Part shown: positions 30,391 to 36,994 of the stretch, piece by piece
Position numbering within the stretch: position 1 is the stretch's first letter
Layout: every line of letters begins with the position of its first letter
Assembly (NCBI GenBank): GCA_016210115.1
Contig: JACQUW010000070.1
Coordinates: forward strand, 1 to 36,994
Length of the DNA: 36,994 nt
Reading direction: 5' to 3'
Source: Deltaproteobacteria bacterium
Lineage (GTDB): Bacteria; Desulfobacterota; Binatia; UBA9968
Program-made: the position numbers and the translations under genes
The notes under the pieces: generated by a model
What the model saw: only the letters and a program-made list of their open reading frames with translations
What the model was told of the DNA's origin: nothing
Database searches by the model: none

Positions 30391-30894
30391 GTGATTGCTC
30401 TAACCCCATGGTGCCCAAAGTTGGCGCAAATACTTTGCGCGGTAGGTTCGCTGACATTGATCCTAGACTCTTTTGGCGCCGTCCCGGGCGTCTTCGCCGC
30501 CGAGGCGCATCAGCTCTTTGCCTCCTTCAACCCCAAGGTTGAGATCGATATCGAGGATGGCGAAATCGAGGTGATGGCTACCTTCAGGCTCGGCGCGAGC
30601 AGCAATGGACTTGATCCCGCTACAGAAATGGTCGCCCTCCAACTAAAGGGTGGCGGCGGAGCATGCTCCATCACCATACCGGCGGGCTCTTTCAAGATGG
30701 ACGGCAGCGGAGGGTTTAAATTCTACGGGACTATCAACAGGGTGAAGATAGTATCATCGATCCGGCCGTTGCGCGGAGGCGGATTCGAGTTCGAGGTAGA
30801 GACTGAAGGCGCGAACCTGAAAGGCATGGCAACCGTGAGCCTCATCATTGGCGATGACGGGGGCAGCAGAGCGGTCAGGGCCAAGATCGATTAG
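30391..30894 (+). CDS. Small secreted protein of unknown function
   Basis: A 167-residue protein starting at GTG 30391 with AGAGGA about 9 bases upstream. A signal peptide (about 1-36, ends GVFAAEA) is followed by a strand-rich body with glycine-rich turns: VEIDIEDGEIEVMATFRLG, EMVALQLKGGGGACSITIPA, GGFKFYGTIN and FEFEVETEGANLKG. It looks like a beta-sandwich or barrel in the periplasm or on the surface. I do not know its function. Confidence 0.65.
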   Translation: MIALTPWCPKLAQILCAVGSLTLILDSFGAVPGVFAAEAHQLFASFNPKVEIDIEDGEIEVMATFRLGASSNGLDPATEMVALQLKGGGGACSITIPAGSFKMDGSGGFKFYGTINRVKIVSSIRPLRGGGFEFEVETEGANLKGMATVSLIIGDDGGSRAVRAKID

Positions 30895-31015
30895 ACGGGG
30901 AAAAGTCAACCGCATGATCTCAAGCCTATTTGCAACGCCTGGGGAATTCCTCTAGGATAAATTCGAAACTCCTTCCCCCGATATTTCAACAAACTTCAGG
31001 AGGCACTTATTCACT

Positions 31016-31981
31016 ATGGCAACGATGATAACTGCCGAGTGTATCAGCTGTGGCGCTTGCGAACCCGAGTGTCCCAATAACGCCATAAGCCAGGCCGCGG
31101 ACATCTATGTCATCGATCCTCTGCTCTGCACGGAATGCGTGGGTTTTCATGATTATGAGGCCTGCGCGGCCGTCTGTCCGGTAGACTGCTGTGTAACGGA
31201 CCCGGGCAATGTAGAAACGGAAGAGGCCCTGATCGCCCGCGCCCGCACTCTCCATAAAGACGTGGTCTTCGAGAACTTCGAATCTCGTTTCCGCAAGGGC
31301 GCTGACAAACCAGCGGCGTCGGCGCCTTCGCTCGCACAAACGGAGCCGCCTGCGGCTTCGCTTTCAAAAACCGAGGCCCCTGCGGCTTCCCGAACTGCTG
31401 AAGCAACGCCTCCGGCCGCCAAGAGCGAGCCGGCGCAAGCGCCGCAAGCCGCTGCCGCACGGGCTCCGGCCGCTAAGCCAGTTTCTGCCCCCCGAACCGC
31501 TGAAGCGCGCGCGCCGATACCCCAAACCGCTCCCCCTGCTTCCGCCGCTGTGGCGCCGATTAATGGCAGGGATGTGCCGGCTACCAAACTGCCCGATATG
31601 CAGGATTGGAAGATCCCCGTCCACTGTTTCAAGTGCGGTCAACGCTATGAGGAGCCGCTCGACCACTTCATGATAGGCAACGTCCTTTGGTGCCCCCATT
31701 GTTACAAATCAATGGTCGTGAAGGACAACCTCAATTTTCAGATTCGCACCACGCTGAAGGACTTCTATGAGAAGTCGGAGCGAGAACTGGCTGAATTTAA
31801 AGCCAGGAGGGAAGCAGAGTTGAAACAGTTTGTCGAAAGGCGCGAGAGAGAGTTGAAGGCATTCGAAATCCGCCAGCAGCAAGAACTCGAGACCGTCAAG
31901 AAGGAGCTTGAGAAGATCACCCAATCTTACAATGCGCCCGGGCGTCCAGCCAAAAGGGGAAGCCTCTTTGGATGGGGCTAA
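31016..31981 (+). CDS. Ferredoxin - linker - zinc ribbon - coiled-coil fusion protein
   Basis: A 321-residue cytoplasmic protein with four parts. Residues 1-65 are a 2[4Fe-4S] ferredoxin: C9, C12, C15, C19 (CISCGACEPECP) and C38, C41, C50, C54 with the eight-residue gap (CTECVGFHDYEACAAVCPVD) of the Alvin/YfhL-type. Residues about 95-190 are an Ala/Pro/Glu-rich linker. Then comes a zinc ribbon with C204, C207, C226, C229 (HCFKCGQRYEEP and WCPHCYKSM). The last 80 residues are a charged coiled coil (KSERELAEFKARREAELKQF and similar). AGGAGG lies 12 bases before the ATG. The next gene, 12 bases on, encodes a small membrane protein, so a membrane-linked electron-transfer role is possible. I do not know this domain combination as a named family. 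Confidence 0.85.
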   Translation: MATMITAECISCGACEPECPNNAISQAADIYVIDPLLCTECVGFHDYEACAAVCPVDCCVTDPGNVETEEALIARARTLHKDVVFENFESRFRKGADKPAASAPSLAQTEPPAASLSKTEAPAASRTAEATPPAAKSEPAQAPQAAAARAPAAKPVSAPRTAEARAPIPQTAPPASAAVAPINGRDVPATKLPDMQDWKIPVHCFKCGQRYEEPLDHFMIGNVLWCPHCYKSMVVKDNLNFQIRTTLKDFYEKSERELAEFKARREAELKQFVERRERELKAFEIRQQQELETVKKELEKITQSYNAPGRPAKRGSLFGWG

Positions 31982-31993
31982 AGGGCGATCACA

Positions 31994-32467
31994 ATGTTGA
32001 GCACCTGGCTCCACTTCACGGCTCTGGCCGTTTACCTCAGCGCGCTTATCGGGATCGGATGGGTGCTGTTCAAGGCTGTATCGGTCGTAAATAGCGACCG
32101 AACGCAGATAAGCCTGCTCGTTCGCAGCCTGAAGATCTATAATCCCGTCCAAACGGGAGCTTTGGGATTGTTGATTCTTTCAGGGGCTTTCCAGCTCACT
32201 GACCTGAAGGCCGCCTACCGGGAAAATTTTATTAAAGAGCTGGGAGGCATGCTGGAGCTCAAGCTCTTCTTTGCTTTCATCCTGATCATGCTTAGCACCT
32301 TTCAATCCATGGGCGTGGCGCACCGTTTTGTGAAGCGATGCGAAGGCGGCGAGGCGTGCACGACCGGAGACGTACGATCCGTCGTTCGTCGTCTCAGGAT
32401 CTCAACCCTCTGTATTCTGGGTTGCGCCGCCATTACCTTTTGGTTTGCCCTGCATTTACGGAGCTGA
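31994..32467 (+). CDS. Small four-helix membrane protein, CopD/DUF2269-like
   Basis: A 157-residue inner-membrane protein with four hydrophobic segments (about 5-29, 52-70, 85-105, 135-154). The pattern HFTALAVYLSALIGIGW at the start and the two-by-two helix layout resemble the CopD-like family of copper-resistance or uncharacterised membrane proteins, some of which bind haem or metal through conserved histidines (H7 and H110 are candidates). The gene starts 12 bases after the ferredoxin fusion and the two are very likely co-transcribed. Confidence 0.6.
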   Translation: MLSTWLHFTALAVYLSALIGIGWVLFKAVSVVNSDRTQISLLVRSLKIYNPVQTGALGLLILSGAFQLTDLKAAYRENFIKELGGMLELKLFFAFILIMLSTFQSMGVAHRFVKRCEGGEACTTGDVRSVVRRLRISTLCILGCAAITFWFALHLRS

Positions 32468-32720
32468 AGTCCTCTCACCGAAAGCCTCAGTTGACTCTCA
32501 TCCAGGGAACGTGCTAGCCCGAGTTATGCGTCGCCCGGGGAAGCATCGAGGTTGGGAGACTTCGGAATCGAAAAATCTCCCCTGACCCATTTTTTTCAAA
32601 GAAGGGAACTGAAAACCGGAGTTCCTCGAATAACGGACCTGAAAACTTCGCCTCTCGGTAATTTCCCCCTTGAAAAATAAGAGGATTTGTCGAACGGAAC
32701 ATCACAGGAGGTATCGGTGA

Positions 32721-33650
32721 ATGGCAAGGTTAAAGATCATCTACCGCTCGAATTCCCACGCGCCCTTGTGGCTGGTGGCTGAAAAATCAGGAGTGTGGCA
32801 AAAGAACGGCCTCGAGGTGGACACAAGCCCGCTCCTGGTCAGGGAAAAAGCCGTGGAAGCCCTGCAAAGCGGCCACGTCGATCTGATTTCCGGAAATCAC
32901 CACAATCTTTACGCGCGAAGAGCCGCAAAGGGCGAGGATTTCGTCCATCTGGCCCAGGCAGCCAATAATTGGACGGACAACCGGTTGGTCGTGGCTGATG
33001 GGATTCGGAGCGTAAAAGAGCTGAGAGGGAAGAAAGTCGCCGTCGGTAAGATCACGGGTCATGCCGGATTGAATGTCTGGCTCTTTCTCCGCCAGCAGGG
33101 GCTGGATGTCGATCGTGGCGAAATCGAACTCGTGCCCGCGACAGACTCCGCAGAACCGAGATGGAAAGGAGTCCTGCAGGGAGAATTCGACGCCACCTTC
33201 GTCGGGGTCCCCCACGACCTCCGCGCGGCGGCCGCGGGTGCCCGGGTGATTCGTGCCGGCTTCATGCCGATGATCCGGGGGGTAACGCTCACCACGACCA
33301 TGCGATTCGTTAAGAGTCATGAGGACGAGATCCGACGCCTCATTCGAGGATTGGTTGACGCGATCCACTTCTTTATCACGAACAAGACCGAGACCATGGA
33401 AATCCTGCGGCGCCACGTTTCCCCTCTTCTGAAGCTGGAAGCTGAGGCTGAGGTAGAAAGTCTTTATACCGAGTGGGCCGAATCGCTCGAGCGCAAGCCG
33501 TACCCTACGCTCGAAGCCATTGCGAACGTTTTTCAGCTCGCTTTGCGGCGCAACCCTGAAATTGCCGGTTTCAACCCTCTGTCTCTATGGGATACTCACT
33601 ATGTGCGAGAGATCGAAGACAGCGGCTATATTCAGAAGCTCTACCAGTAA
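32721..33650 (+). CDS. NMT1/THI5-like substrate-binding protein (3), no signal peptide
   Basis: A 309-residue protein of the same fold family as the two other substrate-binding proteins in this window: RLKIIYRSNSHAPLWLVAEK, WQKNGLEVDTSPLL, VKELRGKKVAVGKITGHAG and a C-terminal YVREIEDSGYIQKLYQ. Unlike those two it begins directly with the first strand and has no signal peptide. The ATG at 32721 has CAGGAGG about 10 bases upstream, so the short start looks real. It may work in the cytoplasm as an enzyme of the fold, or as a ligand sensor. It is followed after 21 bases by the large membrane gene. Confidence 0.82.
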   Translation: MARLKIIYRSNSHAPLWLVAEKSGVWQKNGLEVDTSPLLVREKAVEALQSGHVDLISGNHHNLYARRAAKGEDFVHLAQAANNWTDNRLVVADGIRSVKELRGKKVAVGKITGHAGLNVWLFLRQQGLDVDRGEIELVPATDSAEPRWKGVLQGEFDATFVGVPHDLRAAAAGARVIRAGFMPMIRGVTLTTTMRFVKSHEDEIRRLIRGLVDAIHFFITNKTETMEILRRHVSPLLKLEAEAEVESLYTEWAESLERKPYPTLEAIANVFQLALRRNPEIAGFNPLSLWDTHYVREIEDSGYIQKLYQ

Positions 33651-33671
33651 AGGTGGCGAAGACAACAAACC

Positions 33672-36600
33672 ATGGAAACCAACTCTATTTCACGCTCTGA
33701 TTCGTTGACGAATGGGCGGATCGCGCTGCAGTTGAGCACGCGATGGGTCTTGGGGGTTCTTTTTGTCTGTTTCTTTCTCTCCGGAACCGCGGCCCTGGTT
33801 TACGAGGTTGTATGGATGCGGATGCTAACGCAAATCTTCGGCAGCTCGGCTTACGCGGTGGCGACCGTGCTTGCCGCGTTTATGGCCGGCCTTGCCTCGG
33901 GGAGCTACGTCTTCGGCCGGTTAGCCAACCGCGACAGGAATTTTTTGCGCCTGTATGGGGTCCTGGAGCTCGGGATAGGAATCTATGGCTTTCTAGTCCC
34001 TGTCATTTTCAGAGCTTCGAGGGGAATCTATATTCCACTCTTCTGGCTTTACGACGCATATCCGGCGATTTTCACTCTACTGCTTTTTCTTCTCTCTTTC
34101 GTGATCCTTATCCTGCCCACCTTCTTGATGGGCGCCACGCTCCCGGTAATCAGCCGGTTTGTTGTCCACAGATTCAGTCATCTCGGCCAGAGAGTCGGAG
34201 ACCTTTACGGCACCAATACCCTGGGGGCCGTTTTGGGATGTGCCCTCGCCGGCTATTATCTGATTCCCACATTGGGAATGACGCGAACCGTTTATGCGGC
34301 GGCCATCGTTAACGCGGCCATCGCTCTTATCATCCTGCTCGCCGACGCTCTGCGCGAGAAGGCGGGTTCGGACACTCTTCTTCCCGCGGAATCGCGGGTC
34401 CAGGAAACCGAAAGGAGCTCTCGATCCGCGACGGAATGGGTGTTGCTGATTTCCATCGGACTCTCCGGCGCAGCCGCAATGGTATACGAAAATGCCTGGA
34501 CTCATGCCCTGACGCTTGTGATCGGCGGTTCCATCTACTCCTTTACCACAATGCTGCTGACCTTTCTGACCGGCTTAGCCATAGGAGGCTATCTCTATGC
34601 GCGGCTGTTCGGCAAACGCGAAGTGCGCATCACCTCCTTCGGCTGGATTGAGCTGGGGGTCGGCATAACGGCGCTTGCAACAATCCCTCTATTTGAGCGA
34701 TTGCCTTTTCTTTTCCTCCGCCTCCACCAGGGCTTCGGCGATTCGTTTCCGCTTTTTCTTTCGATTCAGGTCTTGCTTTCTTCCGCCGTCATGCTTTTGC
34801 CCACGCTCCTACTGGGGATGACGTTTCCGCTCGTTGTGTGCCTCTTCACACAGAACCTCTATGCGGTCGGAAGCAGCGTCGGGACGACCTATGCCAGCAA
34901 CACGGTGGGAGCCATCGTCGGCGCGTTCGTCGGCGGCTTCATTTTTATTCCGTTTCTCGGCATGCAGAACAGCATCATCATTGGCGCCCTCGTTAACCTC
35001 TGCGTGGGGTGCCTTTTGCTGGTCGCCGATCCCCGCCCGGGACGCTCTTTTCGCCTTGCAACAGGCGGGCTCGTCGCGGCGGGACTTTTGATCCTCGCGT
35101 TCCGCCTTCCCGCGTGGGAACGCTCCGTCCTCACGAGCGGTGTCACCATTTACGCCGAACGCTTGAAAAACCTTCCCACGGACTCCCTGCGCCTGGAGGA
35201 GATGCGCCAAGACGAGATCCTCTACTATCGAGAGGGGCTTACAGCCACGGTCAGCGTCCACCGGCTGGGCAAGGATTATCTATATCTGAAGACCAACGGG
35301 AAGACGGACGGCTCCTACGGAGACGCGCTGACGATGCTCCTCACGGGATATCTTCCGATGTTTCTGCAGCCACAGGCGAGGCAGGCGGCTGTCATCGGCC
35401 TGGGAACAGGAATGACGATCAAGGCCCTCGGCGCTTTTCCTGTGCAAAATATAGAAGTCCTGGAGATCGAGCCGGCGATGGTTGAGGCGGCCAAATTTTT
35501 CGGGGAAAAGAATGGCAAGATCCTGGAGGACTCCAGGGTCCGAATCATTCCGACCGATGGGCGCAACTATATGATGGCCACCCCGCGCTTTTATGATTTG
35601 ATTATCTCTGAGCCCTCCAATCCGTGGCTCGCTGGAGTCGCCAGTCTTTTTACCCGTGACTTTTACGCTGTGGCCAAAAGAAAGCTCAAGCCGGACGGCC
35701 TGTTTGCCCAGTGGATTCACAACTACTCCATGTCGCCCGACGATTTTCGTATGGTACTGCGCACCTTCGCCGAAGCTTTTCCTCACGTCTCCATGTGGAA
35801 TATGCAGGAGAGCGATTTTCTCCTGGTCGGCAGTTTGAGAGAACAGCGATTCGACTATCCGGCGCTCAAAGAGATTTTCTTGAAAAATCAGACGCTGAGA
35901 GACGATTTCGCAGAACTGGGTTTATCTGATGTTTATGCCGCGCTGGGCTTTTACCGGATGGGGAAAAACGAACTGCTGCGCTTCGTGGAAGGAGCAGAAT
36001 ACAACACCGACGACAATGCCCTGCTCGAGTTTTCCGCCCCGCGCAGTCTCGGCAAGAGCACGTCCGAGCTCAACCGGGATCTGGTCGAGCCGCTTGTAAC
36101 CCAACCTCCCTGGAAAGATCCCTCGTGGGCGTCGCCGGCTCAACACCACTTTTTTAACGCCCAGGCGTTCAAGGCGAGCGGCTGGTATAACCGCGCCATC
36201 AAAGAGGCGGATCAGGCCGCAAAGCTCGATCCCGCGAACCCGGCCTATCATCTCCTTCGCGCCCGAATTTTGGTCGCGCAGGAAAAAACCGCCGAAGCCG
36301 CAAAGGCGAGTGAGAAGGTCTTGGATTATGGCGTGGATCACGTGAAGCAGGTCCTGGCTTTGTCAGAAGAGTTTTACACTCAGGAAGCAACACCGATTTA
36401 CCTGCGTCTGGCGCGGTCCGGTTCCAGAGAGATTATGCCGTACCTCGGGCTTGGCAACATTGCGCTTCATCGAAACGACTTAGCTGAGGCGGAGAATTGG
36501 TTTCGATTTGCGGAACAGTTACGCCCCGAACATCCTGCCGTTCTACTAGCTTTCGGCAGGTTGAAGTTGGTCAAAGGAGATTTCGCTGACGCGGCCAAAT

Positions 36601-36884
36601 TGCTTGAGGAGGCAAAGCAGAGGGGAGAAGATTCCGGCACGCTTTACGGCGCCCTGGGGGAAGCCTATTACCAGTTAAAGCACTGGGATAAAGCCGCGGA
36701 GGCATATGGAGTCGCCTTAAAGCACCATCGCAAAAACACGCAATGGCGGAGATCCCTGGCTGACGCCTTGGTGGAGATTGGAAAGCCGAAAGAGGCGGAA
36801 AGGAAGTACCGCGAGGTCCTGGCGCTCGATCCGAACTCAGTCGAGGCATGGAGGGGACTGAAGCGTCTGGGGAAACGATACTAG
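33672..36884 (+). CDS. Membrane-embedded spermidine-synthase-like protein with C-terminal TPRs
   Basis: A 1070-residue protein with three parts. Residues about 25-480 are many membrane segments in two similar halves; SGTAALVYEVVWMRMLTQIFG (27-47) recurs as SGAAAMVYENAWTHALTLVIG (about 260-280). Residues about 490-740 are a Rossmann methyltransferase-like domain of the spermidine-synthase superfamily: NGKTDGSYGDALTMLLTGYL, AVIGLGTGMTIKAL, VLEIEPAMVEAAKFF and IISEPSNPW. The aspartates that polyamine synthases use near the last motif are replaced by E-P-S-N-P, so aminopropyl transfer is unlikely. Residues about 815-1070 are TPR repeats (AKLDPANPAYHLLRARILVA, VLALDPNSVEAWRGLKRL). The family is widespread but its reaction is unknown. 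Confidence 0.85.
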   Translation: METNSISRSDSLTNGRIALQLSTRWVLGVLFVCFFLSGTAALVYEVVWMRMLTQIFGSSAYAVATVLAAFMAGLASGSYVFGRLANRDRNFLRLYGVLELGIGIYGFLVPVIFRASRGIYIPLFWLYDAYPAIFTLLLFLLSFVILILPTFLMGATLPVISRFVVHRFSHLGQRVGDLYGTNTLGAVLGCALAGYYLIPTLGMTRTVYAAAIVNAAIALIILLADALREKAGSDTLLPAESRVQETERSSRSATEWVLLISIGLSGAAAMVYENAWTHALTLVIGGSIYSFTTMLLTFLTGLAIGGYLYARLFGKREVRITSFGWIELGVGITALATIPLFERLPFLFLRLHQGFGDSFPLFLSIQVLLSSAVMLLPTLLLGMTFPLVVCLFTQNLYAVGSSVGTTYASNTVGAIVGAFVGGFIFIPFLGMQNSIIIGALVNLCVGCLLLVADPRPGRSFRLATGGLVAAGLLILAFRLPAWERSVLTSGVTIYAERLKNLPTDSLRLEEMRQDEILYYREGLTATVSVHRLGKDYLYLKTNGKTDGSYGDALTMLLTGYLPMFLQPQARQAAVIGLGTGMTIKALGAFPVQNIEVLEIEPAMVEAAKFFGEKNGKILEDSRVRIIPTDGRNYMMATPRFYDLIISEPSNPWLAGVASLFTRDFYAVAKRKLKPDGLFAQWIHNYSMSPDDFRMVLRTFAEAFPHVSMWNMQESDFLLVGSLREQRFDYPALKEIFLKNQTLRDDFAELGLSDVYAALGFYRMGKNELLRFVEGAEYNTDDNALLEFSAPRSLGKSTSELNRDLVEPLVTQPPWKDPSWASPAQHHFFNAQAFKASGWYNRAIKEADQAAKLDPANPAYHLLRARILVAQEKTAEAAKASEKVLDYGVDHVKQVLALSEEFYTQEATPIYLRLARSGSREIMPYLGLGNIALHRNDLAEAENWFRFAEQLRPEHPAVLLAFGRLKLVKGDFADAAKLLEEAKQRGEDSGTLYGALGEAYYQLKHWDKAAEAYGVALKHHRKNTQWRRSLADALVEIGKPKEAERKYREVLALDPNSVEAWRGLKRLGKRY

Positions 36885-36994
36885 CCCTAAAATAAGCGAG
36901 CTTAAAGTTGATCGATAATTTTCATGCGAGCACAATGCCCACCGCGAAGCTGCCATGCCCCGCAACGGACCTTTGCAGCCGGTTTTCTGTTCCG
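36885..36994. other. Right edge of the window, no gene seen
   Basis: The last 110 bases after the spermidine-synthase-like gene show no coding signal, repeat or clear terminator. Confidence 0.4.

Noticed and set aside
30197..30409. Minus-strand frame with a signal-like N-terminus overlapping the 30391 gene
   Set aside because: No ribosome binding site and no recognisable mature protein; composition looks accidental.

Overview
The window looks like a piece of an uncultured Gram-negative environmental bacterium. It is moderately GC-rich, encodes outer-membrane barrel proteins and several NMT1/THI5-type substrate-binding proteins, and carries a molybdenum hydroxylase of the 4-hydroxybenzoyl-CoA reductase type. 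This mix is typical of Desulfobacterota/Binatota, Rokubacteria or NC10-type soil and groundwater genomes. That placement is inference; there is no rRNA or other marker gene in the window.

Region 1 (1-8.3 kb) is an accessory defence island. It holds a truncated type III CRISPR cas10 at the left edge and an intact cas6 with a recognisable promoter. It also holds four toxin-antitoxin modules (two nucleotidyltransferase/HEPN pairs and two VapBC pairs). Between the first three modules and cas6 lie copies of short pieces of the cas6 3' end, and long degenerate tracts of a 9-bp repeat (consensus GTTYATTGR) whose two halves face each other. No CRISPR array is visible. VapBC pair 2 sits between two direct copies of the 3' end of a GNAT acetyltransferase gene. 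This layered mosaic is the most unusual thing in the window.

Region 2 (8.3-17.2 kb) has a substrate-binding protein with a TolB-like propeller protein, a glyoxalase I, a small unknown protein, and a two-gene signalling/envelope unit: a CHASE2-type adenylate cyclase followed by a FecR-TPR-beta-barrel protein.

Region 3 (17.3-25.2 kb) has a three-subunit molybdenum hydroxylase whose FAD subunit carries the four-cysteine insert of 4-hydroxybenzoyl-CoA reductase. Next to it are a second substrate-binding protein and an ornithine-cyclodeaminase-like dehydrogenase, then a secreted blue-copper protein and a secreted superoxide-reductase-like protein lacking the usual cysteine ligand. Two 62-bp GC-rich palindromic repeats bracket the last gene.

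Region 4 (25.4-30.9 kb) is a histidine kinase / response regulator / response-regulator-cyclase operon, followed by a decayed stretch of broken secreted and outer-membrane genes and one small secreted protein. Region 5 (31.0-36.9 kb) has a ferredoxin fused to a zinc ribbon and coiled coil, a CopD-like membrane protein, a third substrate-binding protein without a signal peptide, and a large membrane spermidine-synthase-like protein with TPRs.
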